A stretch of 64,000 nucleotides of DNA from a bacterium (lineage in GTDB: Bacteria > Planctomycetota > Planctomycetia > Planctomycetales > Planctomycetaceae). The notes below the pieces were generated by a model. That model saw nothing but the letters and a program-made list of their open reading frames with translations. It ran no database searches and was not told the origin of the DNA. Below, in pieces: positions 9,901-18,073 of the stretch. Within the stretch, counting starts at the first letter, position 1; every line of letters begins with the position of its first letter. A program made the position numbers and the translations under genes. The stretch lies in assembly GCA_016125225.1 (NCBI GenBank), contig WGME01000003.1, positions 806,001 through 870,000 of the forward strand, read 5' to 3'.

Positions 9901-10003
9901 TGGTGTTTCGCTGATGCCCGAAGGGCTGGAGAAAGATCTCTCGCCCCAGCAGATTGCCGACGTGATCGCGTACATCAAATCGTTGGCCATGACTGGCAAA
10001 TAA
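6992..10003 (+). CDS. Secreted PVC-type haem protein: propeller, HEAT repeats and C-terminal cytochrome domain
   Basis: A 1003-residue exported protein typical of planctomycetes and verrucomicrobia ('membrane-bound dehydrogenase' or PVC-type haem-binding family). The start at 6992 gives a clean signal peptide (LTCLRGGLAGCMVLMGLSVW...TAAEP); upstream in-frame ATGs at 6851 and 6935 would bury it. Residues about 40-480 form a propeller-like dehydrogenase domain (FRLQQGFSLELVAQEPAVAD, ADGRMYVVEMRDYP, FADRLTWPQSV, with Asp-rich DTNGDGRMDKS and DTDGDGVADVK loops that may bind calcium). Residues about 480-860 are helical HEAT repeats. A C-terminal cytochrome c-like domain has CIQCH at 879-883 and ends with an IADVIAYIKSL helix. 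Likely periplasmic, oxidising sugar-like or other substrates; the substrate is unknown. Confidence 0.9.
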   Translation: MLTRSLTCLRGGLAGCMVLMGLSVWLTAAEPDSLAAQLPRIAPHEPSETLSTFRLQQGFSLELVAQEPAVADPIDAAFDADGRMYVVEMRDYPFLPEQRPDKYVERQPERFGSIRLLEDTNGDGRMDKSTVFADRLTWPQSVCCYKGGVFVIAPPSLYYMKDTDGDGVADVKEEWFTGFKTDNVQALSNGLEWSFDHGIYWAGGRSGAEIKQGDQLLFALNRKDLRLDPTTRELTAVSGGEQYGHTFDDWGNRYVCNNSNHLEQVVLPARYLDRNPYVTASNVVRTIAAEGAAAPVYRISPPEPWRIVRTARRAADPAFASRAPQTELVATGFFTSATGVTVYRGGAYPPEFQGNVFIGDVGGNLVHRKRLDPNGLTMIGTRTEEQVEFLASTDNWFRPTNFVNAPDGSLYILDMYWETIEHPASIPEDIKAHLDLESGNDRGRVYRLVSPNMIRFQPPKLSAMPTVELVAQLESPHGWVRETAHRLIWERQDASCVDALRKLVSKGNTPQSRLLALWSLQGLNQLTEADVLVGLGDADPHVREQGVRLCEDLSSPSPALFAALKPLLNDPAPRVQWQLAFSLGELQDASVPKLLIELARTAANNADLRLAILTSVPGAGPDFMAELLADPQLAKTPLARETVTMLAASSSLESLSTMFVTLLKQPATLRNPSLLAFQSGLNRQGLDLLKLSEAKTLSEADRQLFTEWLSQTQDVLTAENASPADKLLAIDVLAGVPTADVAGTLGQLLHPQTSPELQARAAKTLAQSTEPTATILLFAAWKGLGPLSRREAIDGLVQSTAGAQALLTAIGEQAVRSTELDRDKQQLLLKYPDAGVRAAAAKLLSAAQSNRKAIVAEYQQALQLDGDVARGTAVYKKICIQCHRSGNEGYAVGPDLVSVQNKSPDDLLIALMDPNREAQPIYTTYTAITTQGTVSTGLIAAENAVSITLRRAEAKEDVVLRDQIDELLSNGVSLMPEGLEKDLSPQQIADVIAYIKSLAMTGK

Positions 10004-10079
10004 GAAAGTATGCTGAGTGTCGGTCATCACAGGGGAAATGCTGACATCTCTGAGTTTTTCACTGCTGCGGTGAGATGGA

Positions 10080-10922
10080 ATGCCCTTGCTCCTGGGATAC
10101 AACACTAACGGATTAGCACATCATCGCTGGGATGAGGCGATCGTGCTGATTGCCGAGGCGGGTTACCGGTCGGTGGCGCTCACCGTCGACCATCATTGCC
10201 TGGCACCTTTGTCGCCCACCCTTCGTGACGATGTTGCTAAGCTGAAGAGGTTGCTGGACCAGTATCAATTACACTGCGTCATCGAAACCGGTGCCCGTTT
10301 CCTGCTCGATCCCCGACGGAAACATCAGCCGACACTCCTGAGTGCGACCAACGAAGACCGTGCGTGTCGGCTGCAGTTCTTGAATTACTGCATCGATCTC
10401 GCGGCCGAAGTCTCGGCCGATGCGATTTCGTTCTGGTCGGGGACGCCTCGTGATCCCGCTGACGCAGATGTCTTATGGTCGCGTTTGCGGGCGGGTTGTG
10501 CAGCATTACTCAAGGAAGCGGAACGTCAGCAGGTTCGGCTGGCGTTCGAGCCTGAACCGGGCATGTTCCTGGAAACCTGCGATCAGTATGCCCGGTTGCA
10601 TGATCAACTGCGACATCCGCTCTTCGGGTTAACGCTCGATGTCGGTCACGTCCATTGTCTGCAGGATGGAGATATCGCAGACCGCATCCGCCAGTTCGCA
10701 CCACACTTGTTCAACCTGCATATCGAGGACATGCAACCCGGCGTTCACGAGCATTTGCGATTTGGACAGGGTTCTATGAAGTTTCCTCCCATCCTGCAGG
10801 CATTGCGTGAGGTAGATTACTCATACGGCGTGCATGTGGAGCTGAGCCGTCATAGCCACATGGCTCCAGAAATGCTGCAGGAATCGTTCAGATTTCTGTC
10901 GTCGTGTGCGGCTGAAGTCTGA
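10080..10922 (+). CDS. Sugar phosphate isomerase/epimerase family TIM-barrel protein
   Basis: A 280-residue protein of the xylose isomerase-like TIM barrel family (AP endonuclease 2 fold). The barrel strands and metal ligands are visible in order: GYNTNGLAHHRWDEAI at the N-terminus, CVIETGARFLLDP, SFWSGTPRD, LAFEPEPGMFLET (Glu), LTLDVGHVHCL (Asp and His), NLHIEDMQPGVHEH (His, Asp) and GVHVELSRHSH (Glu) near the end. These carboxylates and histidines would bind a divalent metal. The substrate, a sugar or sugar phosphate, cannot be told from sequence. It follows the haem protein by about 75 bases on the same strand and precedes a HEAT-repeat gene. Confidence 0.85.
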   Translation: MPLLLGYNTNGLAHHRWDEAIVLIAEAGYRSVALTVDHHCLAPLSPTLRDDVAKLKRLLDQYQLHCVIETGARFLLDPRRKHQPTLLSATNEDRACRLQFLNYCIDLAAEVSADAISFWSGTPRDPADADVLWSRLRAGCAALLKEAERQQVRLAFEPEPGMFLETCDQYARLHDQLRHPLFGLTLDVGHVHCLQDGDIADRIRQFAPHLFNLHIEDMQPGVHEHLRFGQGSMKFPPILQALREVDYSYGVHVELSRHSHMAPEMLQESFRFLSSCAAEV

Positions 10923-11059
10923 TTCCCGGTGAGACGGTTTCTAAGGGTCGTACTGTTCCTATCGGGCAATCTGAAGAGACCTGACGTAAGGGTTCGATAT
11001 CGGATGCGTAGGGTTTTCGCCCGCGACAGAGACTTTCCGGCGTATTCAGCATATTCGTC

Positions 11060-12709
11060 ATGACTGATAGAACTGCTCATCCGCTGGATCGTACCTTCTC
11101 GCTGCTGGCTGAGGCCGATGGGATGCGGGCCACGCAGCTACTATGTACCGCTTTGGAAGTTCCGCGGGAGGAAGTTCAGACGGCTGCCGCGAATGTCATT
11201 CTGCAGCAGTCGGGGCATGCCTGCCGTATGGAATTGCTCCGGCGGATCGATCAATTGCCGGAACGCGTCCTGCAAATGGTGCATGGTGCGGCCGTCTCGC
11301 TGAACAGCACATTTCGCCAGTTGCTGTTGCATGGCACACCCCATTCCCAGGCCTATGCGCTGCGTGCCATTCAGCTGACCGAGCAGTATTATCAGGCGGC
11401 GAATCTGCTGGAAATGCTCAAGCGTTCCACCACGCCCGACCTGGAAGCCGTGACAGAAACCCTGCGGGCGCTGGCAGACCGTCTATTCGATCGCTGGCAG
11501 GCCGAGCGGGACGGCATGGCACGCTCCGGGCAACCGACGCTTGCGCAACGTCATGAAATGTTGCTGGCATTTGATCATGCGCTGCAGTCGTGGGAGGATT
11601 ACGGTCATACAGAGATGCTCGCGGAAGTGGTGCTTATACTGGCAGAACCAAGTCACCCCACCGCGCGGCGTTTGTTGTGGCAATCGGCGCCTGCCTGCCG
11701 CGAGATCGCCTCTCGCGTCTTAAAGGAAAGCCGTCATCCCGGGGTCATGCAGTTCCTGGCGGAATCGCTGACGGAACGCTATCCGCATCCCAAAGTTTTC
11801 GAAGCCATCCACACCCGCTCGGATCCCGAGTTCATCGGTGGCTTACTGCGGGTGATATCACGGCGGCGATCCAACCAACAGATACAGCATCTCCGACAGA
11901 TTCAGAAGCTGCCGTGGCTGGAGCCACCCTTTGAACTGCTGGCCATGATTCCGCTGAATCTGCAGCCCGCGCTCATCACGTTTGTGAACGCCACTCGCAT
12001 CCCCCGGGAGATTAAGTCCGGTGTGTACGAATGGCTGCTCAGGTATGGCACACCCGATGGGAAACGGGCGGCCACCGAGGGGATGACGCCTCTCGAAGAA
12101 TCCACCATCCAGGAAGTTGTCCGCGACAGTCTCGATTCCCCTGACGAAGAGGTGCAGGCCTGGGCCGTATCGCAAGTGCGGCAACATGCCATGCCGGAAG
12201 CCTTCGTCGTCTTGATCGAGCGACTGGATAGCACTTCCGCGACCGTACAGAAAGCTGCCCGAGAAGAGCTGAGTTGGTTCAATGTGGCCCGCGTGTTGGC
12301 TATGGCCGACGAACTTCCCCAGGACGATGCTCTACGGGCCGGTGTTTTGCTGATGAAAGTCGACAGTGACGCAGAGGCCAGCATTCGGCGGGAACTCTCG
12401 CATCCCGCTCGCCACAGGCGTCTCAATGCCGCTCGCCGTGTCGCTTGGCTGGGATTGCATTCGTTGTTTACATCGGCATACCAGACGTTGGCCTACGATA
12501 CCGATCCACTGATGCGTCGCACCACTGCGGAAGTCTTGAAGACCAGTTCCGATCTGGCGGTCGAATCGATTCTGGAGCACTTGATCGATGACCCGCATCC
12601 GCGTGTACGCGAAGCCGCTGCACAATCGCTTGCGGACTGGCAGGAGCAATTCCAGCGCATGATGTCCGGACAATCCCCTTCCACGCCTTCTTCGATGCCA
12701 GAATGGTAA
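11060..12709 (+). CDS. HEAT-repeat protein
   Basis: A 549-residue protein made almost entirely of paired helices. HEAT-like units are clearest at the C-terminus: DSPDEEVQAWAVSQVRQHAM, DSTSATVQKAAREELS, DTDPLMRRTTAEVLKT and DDPHPRVREAAAQSLADW. There is no signal peptide or membrane segment, so it is probably a cytoplasmic scaffold. The last codons overlap the next gene's start (TAATG at 12707-12711), indicating translational coupling with a small membrane protein, to which it may bind. No enzymatic motif seen and no specific role can be given. Confidence 0.8.
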   Translation: MTDRTAHPLDRTFSLLAEADGMRATQLLCTALEVPREEVQTAAANVILQQSGHACRMELLRRIDQLPERVLQMVHGAAVSLNSTFRQLLLHGTPHSQAYALRAIQLTEQYYQAANLLEMLKRSTTPDLEAVTETLRALADRLFDRWQAERDGMARSGQPTLAQRHEMLLAFDHALQSWEDYGHTEMLAEVVLILAEPSHPTARRLLWQSAPACREIASRVLKESRHPGVMQFLAESLTERYPHPKVFEAIHTRSDPEFIGGLLRVISRRRSNQQIQHLRQIQKLPWLEPPFELLAMIPLNLQPALITFVNATRIPREIKSGVYEWLLRYGTPDGKRAATEGMTPLEESTIQEVVRDSLDSPDEEVQAWAVSQVRQHAMPEAFVVLIERLDSTSATVQKAAREELSWFNVARVLAMADELPQDDALRAGVLLMKVDSDAEASIRRELSHPARHRRLNAARRVAWLGLHSLFTSAYQTLAYDTDPLMRRTTAEVLKTSSDLAVESILEHLIDDPHPRVREAAAQSLADWQEQFQRMMSGQSPSTPSSMPEW

Positions 12710-13197
12710 TGCCGATGTCTGCGATCAGCATCTTTCTGCCGTCAACCTTGCCTCTCGTCTGGGGACAGATGAATCCGTTTGAGGCCACTCGCGAATACAT
12801 GAATCAGCCGGTCTCGTATCAGGGACTCGGTTATCTGTTGGTCCTGATCATCGCCGCCGCAACGGTCTGGATGATTCTGTATTGGTGGGAACAGCGCAAC
12901 GAAAAGCTGGCTGCACGCTCGACGTCTCTGGAATCGCTCTTTGTCGGACTCTGCCGCCGCCATGAACTGACACCGGCTCATGTGCAGCACCTGCAAACAC
13001 TGGCGGAACAACGCAAACTCAGTGACCCGGCTCTGGTCTTTGTCGACCCGCGATACCTGGAATGTCAGGCGGCGGTCCTGTCACCAGAACGCGACCAGTG
13101 GCTGGAATTGGGATATCGCCTGTTTGGCGAGCACTTCCATGCCGTGGCAAGCGTTGTCCACGAAAGCCCACAAGAGCGCCCGGCAGACGAGAATTGA
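12709..13197 (+). CDS. Small membrane-anchored protein coupled to the HEAT-repeat gene
   Basis: A protein of about 162 residues with one strong membrane segment (LGYLLVLIIAAATVWMILYW, about residues 40-59) and a cytoplasmic C-terminal part of about 100 residues rich in charged residues (RRHELTPAHVQHLQTLAEQR). A hydrophobic N-terminal stretch (AISIFLPSTLPLVWG) may be a signal peptide. The chosen ATG at 12709 overlaps the previous stop codon; ATGs at 12703 and 12715 are alternatives. Not assigned to a named family. It ends nine bases before the stop of the convergent voltage-sensor gene. Confidence 0.7.
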   Translation: MPMSAISIFLPSTLPLVWGQMNPFEATREYMNQPVSYQGLGYLLVLIIAAATVWMILYWWEQRNEKLAARSTSLESLFVGLCRRHELTPAHVQHLQTLAEQRKLSDPALVFVDPRYLECQAAVLSPERDQWLELGYRLFGEHFHAVASVVHESPQERPADEN

Positions 13198-13205
13198 AAA
13201 ACCGA

Positions 13206-14174
13206 TCAGGCTGCGGGAAGTTCGCGTACCACGGAACTGGCTGCCTGTTGGGAAGACAGCTCGGCTTCGAGCTCTGCAATCTCGGCCCGCATCGTTTCGA
13301 GATGGGCCTCCTGCTCGGCCAGTCGATGCTTCAATCGTTGCAGCCGCTTTTCCGGGCCGCCGAGGATCAAACGCTGAATGAGATCCACCACGAGCAACGC
13401 GCGATAGCTGCGCATCGCGACGCCACGGAGTTTGTACATGCGGGCCGTCTTGCCCAGGCTTTGCAGCCGCAGCAGGCGACCCAGACGCAAGGCCCGCAAA
13501 AAAGCCAGCAACGGCAACAGGATGATGGCCAGATCGATCCAGTGCTGCTTGCAGTAGGCGAGCTTCTTTTCCGTGACTGAGACCATCAAGACGAATTCGA
13601 TGGTAAAAGCCCACCAGATCACGGCGGTGGCTCCCTGCACCGTACGCGATAGCCACAAGTGATTCTGGATCGCATCTGCAAGCAGATACTCCACGAGAAT
13701 CACGGGGAGCACGAGCAGCGAAATCGCGAGCATCGGCTGATTGAGCAGATCCTCCAGATCGCTCTGAAGTTGCCGCTCGACGGTCCGCCAGCCCAACCGA
13801 GGCAACCAGACCTGCGGGGGATCACCACGTCGGCGACCGAGTCTTAACACGGGCAGAACGGCTTGCAGATACAGCAGCCATGAAGCCTGCGGGTCGCGTC
13901 GTCGTTGCTGAAGCACGTCCCACCAGAAGATCGGCCAGATGACCAGCAGGGAAATCACTGAAGTCCAGAACAGATTCGCGTCAAACGGCGACTCATGAAA
14001 ATGAAAAACAACCGCCAGACACCCCAACCAGACCAGCGAGGCGAAAAACAACCCGCGACTGACCACAGTCACCTGCAACTGCGGCGTGCTGGAATTTTCG
14101 GCAACGGGCAGATTCTGTGACACGGCATTTCCACGAGGCACGGGCGACGGACTTAAACATTTCCAACGGGGCAT
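13206..14174 (-). CDS. Voltage-sensor-domain membrane protein without a pore, with a C-terminal coiled coil
   Basis: A 322-residue membrane protein (ATG at 14174; a TTG at 14204 would add ten residues). Two or three hydrophobic segments lie at about 41-60, 67-87 and 97-112. They are followed by what reads as a voltage-sensor domain: S1 about 147-167, S2 about 180-199 with Phe190 and Glu193 (WWAFTIEFVLMV), S3 with Asp214 (HWIDLAIILLPLL), and S4 with arginines every third residue at 227, 230, 233 and 236 (FLRALRLGRLLRLQSL). These match the charge-transfer centre and gating charges of Kv-type channels. No S5-pore-S6 or TVGYG-like filter follows; instead there is an amphipathic stretch and a coiled coil (about 275-310). 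The sequence is annotated by resemblance as an ion-transport (PF00520-like) protein; conduction is unknown. Head-to-head with sufU. Confidence 0.75.
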   Translation of the reverse strand: MPRWKCLSPSPVPRGNAVSQNLPVAENSSTPQLQVTVVSRGLFFASLVWLGCLAVVFHFHESPFDANLFWTSVISLLVIWPIFWWDVLQQRRRDPQASWLLYLQAVLPVLRLGRRRGDPPQVWLPRLGWRTVERQLQSDLEDLLNQPMLAISLLVLPVILVEYLLADAIQNHLWLSRTVQGATAVIWWAFTIEFVLMVSVTEKKLAYCKQHWIDLAIILLPLLAFLRALRLGRLLRLQSLGKTARMYKLRGVAMRSYRALLVVDLIQRLILGGPEKRLQRLKHRLAEQEAHLETMRAEIAELEAELSSQQAASSVVRELPAA

Positions 14175-14282
14175 ATTCTCTGTCAGATCAGGGAAATCGA
14201 TCAATCCCAGTTCTGAGAACGAATGAACCGATCGGGGACAATTGGGTCTACCCCGTAGAAGGAAACTCCCCGCACGTCTACA

Positions 14283-14738
14283 ATGGTTTCAGGTGACGAT
14301 GCCCTCGCAGTGACGGAAGCCACGGTGTCCGACAGTCTCGATGATATCTACGATGATCATATCCTTGATCATTTCGAGTCTCCCTACCATAAGGGGGAAC
14401 TCGCCGGAGCGACCTGTCAGCATTCCGACCGCAACCCGATCTGTGGCGACCAGCTCACTTTGTATTTGAAAATCAGTGATGCAGGCGTCATCGAACAAGC
14501 CTACTTCGATGGCAAGGGGTGTGCCATCAGCCAGGCAGCGGCCTCGATTCTGTGTGAGTATGCCGAGGGAAAAACCCGGGCCGATTTGCAGGCTCTGCAA
14601 GCCAAAGACATGCTCAAACTGTTGCAGGTCCCGTTAACACCCAGCCGTCAGAAATGTGGCCTGTTGGGGTTTAAGGTGCTCAAGACCATGCTTTACGGCT
14701 GGGGCCAGCCTCCGGCAACACCAGCGACGTCGCCCTGA
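14283..14738 (+). CDS. sufU: Iron-sulfur cluster assembly protein SufU
   Basis: A 151-residue SufU/IscU-type protein. The metal or cluster ligands are all in place: Cys54 and Asp56 in NPICGDQLTL, Cys80 in GKGCAISQAAAS, and Cys125 in PSRQKCGLLGF. The insertion between the second and third Cys marks SufU rather than IscU. In Gram-positive bacteria SufU is a zinc-dependent sulfur acceptor that activates SufS; the same is likely here. Residues 1-18 are a short extra N-terminus (SGDDALAVTEATVSD). It is followed 34 bases later by sufS on the same strand, the reverse of the common sufS-sufU order. Confidence 0.93.
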   Translation: MVSGDDALAVTEATVSDSLDDIYDDHILDHFESPYHKGELAGATCQHSDRNPICGDQLTLYLKISDAGVIEQAYFDGKGCAISQAAASILCEYAEGKTRADLQALQAKDMLKLLQVPLTPSRQKCGLLGFKVLKTMLYGWGQPPATPATSP

Positions 14739-14772
14739 ATTTTGAAACTCCGTCGCCGCGATTCTGCGGCAC

Positions 14773-16074
14773 ATGAATCGATTTGGTCGTATGAACTCTT
14801 CCATAACCGCTGACACCTTTGATGTCCAAAAGATCCGTCGCGACTTTCCGATGCTGCAGCAACGGATCGCGGATGGCCGGCCGCTGATTTATCTCGATAC
14901 CGGTGCCACCGCTCAAAAGCCGCAAGCCGTTATCAATAAAATCACGGAGTGTCTGGAACAGTACAACGCCAATGTTCATCGCGGTGTGCATGCCCTGCAT
15001 GAACGCGTTACTGGAGAACTCGAAGCAGCCCGTGCAAAGATCGGCGCTTTCCTGAATGTACGCGAGTTGGATGAACTCGATCAACTCGATGATGTTAGCG
15101 AGGTGATCTTCACCTCGGGGACCACGATGTCGATCAATCTGGTGGCCCAGGCCTGGGGCCGGAATCATCTGTCGCCGGGTGAAGAGATTCTGCTCAACTC
15201 GTTGGAACATCATGCGAACATCGTTCCCTGGCAGATGGTGGCGGCAGCAACCGGAGCAGTGATCCGCTGGTTGCCTTTGACGACTACGGGCGAACTCGAT
15301 CTGGAACAGCTCGATGCCTTTCTGACACGTCGCACGAAAATGGTGGCGCTCACGGCGATGTCGAATGTGCTGGGAACAATCACGCCGGTGCGTGAGATCA
15401 TTACTCGTGCCCATGATGTGGGGGCCTTGGTGCTGGTCGATGGAGCACAAAGCGTGCCTCACATGCCAACCGATGCGCAGGCCCTCGATGCCGACTTCCT
15501 CGCGTTCTCCGGGCACAAGCTTTATGGACCAACGGGAATCGGCGTGCTCTATGGCAAGCTCGAACATCTGGAAGCCATGTCGCCGTTTCTCGGCGGCGGC
15601 AACATGATCGATGACGTGTTCGACGATCATTCGACCTACAAGCGGCCTCCGTTCAAGTTTGAAGCTGGGACACTGCCGATTGCGGAAGCGATTGGACTCG
15701 GGGCCGCCATCGACTACGTGCAGTCGATCGGCTGGACGGCGATTCATGAGCAGGAGCGACAGCTGCTCACGGCTTGCCATGCAGAATTGTCCAAGATACC
15801 CGGTGTCACAATTCACGGCCCGGACATCGGACACAAGGGGGCGATTGTCAGTTTCACGGTCGACGGCGTGCCCGCGCATGATCTGGGGACCAATCTCGCG
15901 CGTCATGGCATCGCGATTCGGGCTAGCCATCACTGTGCGAAGCCCTTGCATCGCTGGCTCAACGTCGATGCCACCGCCCGAGCCAGTTTCGCGTTTTACA
16001 ATACCGTCGAGGAAGTGCAGGCTCTCGCCGAGGCCATACGTCAGGCCCGCAAGACATTTCGTCTTCCGGGATGA
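14773..16074 (+). CDS. sufS: Cysteine desulfurase SufS
   Basis: A 433-residue class V aminotransferase-fold enzyme that removes sulfur from cysteine for Fe-S cluster assembly. The PLP lysine is Lys249 in FSGHKLYGPTG; the persulfide cysteine is Cys388 in RASHHCAKPLHRW, the SufS signature. Other family motifs are YLDTGATAQKP, NVHRGVHALHERVT and LNSLEHHANIVPWQ. A second ATG at 14791 (residue 7) is a possible start. Compared with typical SufS there is a short acidic insertion around residues 97-108 (RELDELDQLDD), just before the conserved IFTSGTT. It is paired with sufU immediately upstream and converges with the metal ATPase gene only eight bases away. Confidence 0.95.
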   Translation: MNRFGRMNSSITADTFDVQKIRRDFPMLQQRIADGRPLIYLDTGATAQKPQAVINKITECLEQYNANVHRGVHALHERVTGELEAARAKIGAFLNVRELDELDQLDDVSEVIFTSGTTMSINLVAQAWGRNHLSPGEEILLNSLEHHANIVPWQMVAAATGAVIRWLPLTTTGELDLEQLDAFLTRRTKMVALTAMSNVLGTITPVREIITRAHDVGALVLVDGAQSVPHMPTDAQALDADFLAFSGHKLYGPTGIGVLYGKLEHLEAMSPFLGGGNMIDDVFDDHSTYKRPPFKFEAGTLPIAEAIGLGAAIDYVQSIGWTAIHEQERQLLTACHAELSKIPGVTIHGPDIGHKGAIVSFTVDGVPAHDLGTNLARHGIAIRASHHCAKPLHRWLNVDATARASFAFYNTVEEVQALAEAIRQARKTFRLPG

Positions 16075-16081
16075 TGGAGGC

Positions 16082-18073
16082 CTACTTGGCCAGCGGTCTT
16101 GGTTTCGGAAAACGCAGCAGTCGCAAGCCGTTCAGGATCACCAGCACGGTACTCCCTTCATGCCCCAGCACGGCCAACGGGAGCGGGATGGTGATGAAGA
16201 GCGTAGTGACGAGCAGTGACAACATCATCCCAAAGGCAAACGTCAGATTCTGGCGGATGATGGCTTGAGCCCGGCGTGACAACGCAATCGCATACGGCAA
16301 CCGACGCAGATCATCGGCAAGAATGACGACATCCGCGGTTTCCAGGGCGACATCGGTACCCGCACCACCGAGCGAGAACCCGAGATCGGCCGCGGCTAAT
16401 GATGGGGCATCGTTCATGCCGTCACCAATCATGCCGACAGTCCCCGTGCGGCTGCGGATTTCCCGGATCAGATTCAGCTTGTCGGCAGGCAAAAGCGCGG
16501 CATGGGCTTCGAGCTGGAGTTGCCGCCCGATCTCCTGAGCCACAGGGGCCGCGTCGCCGGTGAGCATCACCAGTTCCTGTAGCCCCAATGCCCTCAGTTC
16601 CTGCAAGGCCGCTGCGGCTGTGGGACGCAGAGTATCCGCCAGAGCCAGGGCACCCCAGAGGTGTTTTCCGGCGGCCAAAGCCACCACGGTCGAACCCCGG
16701 GTCATGGCCTGATCGATGGCAGATTTCAATTGGGGTTCAAACGAGTACTGCTGATCCTGAAACCAGCTGATCTTGCCGATCAGAAACGATTGGCCCTGTG
16801 AATCTCCCGTGATGCCGTGCCCGGTCACCGCCTGCACGTTCTCAAACGGTAGCAACTCCAGTTGACGTTCGTGTGCCGCTGACATCATCGCTTTCGCGAG
16901 CGGATGTTCGGAATGCGATTCGAGCGAGGCGGCGGTCTGAACGACCTGTTCCTGAGTGATCCCTTCCGCCGTCAGAATCTCCACCACGCGTGGGCGGCCG
17001 ATGGTCAATGTCCCCGTCTTATCGAACGCCATGGCCTGCAATGTTGCCGCCCGCTCAACCGCGAGTCCGCCCTTGAAGAGCACGCCACCGCGCGCTGCGG
17101 AACTGATGGCGGTAAGAATCGCCGCAGGAATCGAGATGACGACCGCACACGGGGAAGCAACGACGAGGACCGTCATGGCTCGATAGAAAGCATCAGCCGA
17201 TGAGAGACCGCTGATACTGATCGAAAGCCCGTATGTGATCGCAGCCAAACCAAGCACGACCCAGGTGTACCGGGCACCGAACCACTCCGTGAACTGTTGC
17301 GACTGAGCCCGTTCTGATTGTGCTTCCTCGACGAGTTGTACCATGCGGGCCAGGGTCGACTGGCTGGCTGCACGGGTCACTTCGACCTCGAGCACGCCTT
17401 CCTGGTTTAACGTTCCCGCAAAGACGTTGTCGCCCACGGTTTTATCCTTGGGCAGAGACTCACCATTGACGGGCGATTCATCGATACTCGTTGACCCGCT
17501 ACGAATGACCCCATCGATGGGCAGACGCTCGCCGGGATGGACCAGGACGACATCTCCCGGATGGAGTTCCGTCACGGCGACGCGTTCTTCCCGGCCATCG
17601 ATCAAACGGACCGCTTCTTCGGGAGTGAGATCCATCAGGTCGGAAATCGCCCGCCGGGTCCGGCCGAGAATGAGTGCTTCCAAGGCATGCGACAGTGAGA
17701 AGAGAAAGAGCAAGGCCCCGCCATCGGCCCAATGCCCGATCACTGCGGAACCAATCGCCGCAAGGACCATCAGCAGATCGATGCTGACTTCACCCCGTCG
17801 CAAATCCCCCCAGGCGTGGGACACCGCATGGGCACCCCCGGCGATGTAGGCGATGACATAGGCCATCAACGGAACCAGCGCCGCGGCAGGGGTGAGTCCC
17901 GCAGCCACACCCGGCCACCAGGTTTCAGCCACCGCGCCGAACAGGCTGCCGATCAGACACACCAGCGGTTGGGCCAGCAACCAACGCCAGTCGTCTTCGG
18001 CATGGTGCTGGGGCCTGAGTGGCTGGGATTTCGCGGCCCCCGCTGGATGATCCAGACACGCACAATGCGTCAT
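16082..18073 (-). CDS. P1B-4 type heavy-metal P-type ATPase
   Basis: A 663-residue metal exporter. The start at 18073 forms an ATGA overlap with the ispG stop, so the longer frame to 18202 is unlikely. Order of motifs: short His/Cys-rich N-terminus (MTHCACLDH, then PQHHAEDDW), membrane helices about 32-130, actuator domain with [13 protein letters not shown] (about 199-211), membrane metal site SPC at 307-309, phosphorylation motif DKTGT at 351-355, SEHPLAKAM nucleotide-binding motif, [10 protein letters not shown] hinge, and HEGST in the last membrane helix. SPC with HEG(S/G)T marks the P1B-4 group (CoaT, CtpD, PfeT), which exports Co2+, Fe2+ or Zn2+. There is no N-terminal HMA domain. Its coupling to ispG and closeness to sufUS points to iron or cobalt homeostasis, an inference. 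Confidence 0.93.
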   Translation of the reverse strand: MTHCACLDHPAGAAKSQPLRPQHHAEDDWRWLLAQPLVCLIGSLFGAVAETWWPGVAAGLTPAAALVPLMAYVIAYIAGGAHAVSHAWGDLRRGEVSIDLLMVLAAIGSAVIGHWADGGALLFLFSLSHALEALILGRTRRAISDLMDLTPEEAVRLIDGREERVAVTELHPGDVVLVHPGERLPIDGVIRSGSTSIDESPVNGESLPKDKTVGDNVFAGTLNQEGVLEVEVTRAASQSTLARMVQLVEEAQSERAQSQQFTEWFGARYTWVVLGLAAITYGLSISISGLSSADAFYRAMTVLVVASPCAVVISIPAAILTAISSAARGGVLFKGGLAVERAATLQAMAFDKTGTLTIGRPRVVEILTAEGITQEQVVQTAASLESHSEHPLAKAMMSAAHERQLELLPFENVQAVTGHGITGDSQGQSFLIGKISWFQDQQYSFEPQLKSAIDQAMTRGSTVVALAAGKHLWGALALADTLRPTAAAALQELRALGLQELVMLTGDAAPVAQEIGRQLQLEAHAALLPADKLNLIREIRSRTGTVGMIGDGMNDAPSLAAADLGFSLGGAGTDVALETADVVILADDLRRLPYAIALSRRAQAIIRQNLTFAFGMMLSLLVTTLFITIPLPLAVLGHEGSTVLVILNGLRLLRFPKPRPLAK

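Noticed and set aside
9119-10105. Minus-strand frame of 328 codons
   Set aside because: It lies antisense to the C-terminal part of the haem protein and its sequence looks like reverse-complement noise.
14680-15951. Minus-strand frame of 423 codons opposite sufS
   Set aside because: SufS is unmistakable on the other strand; the frame has no recognised domain.
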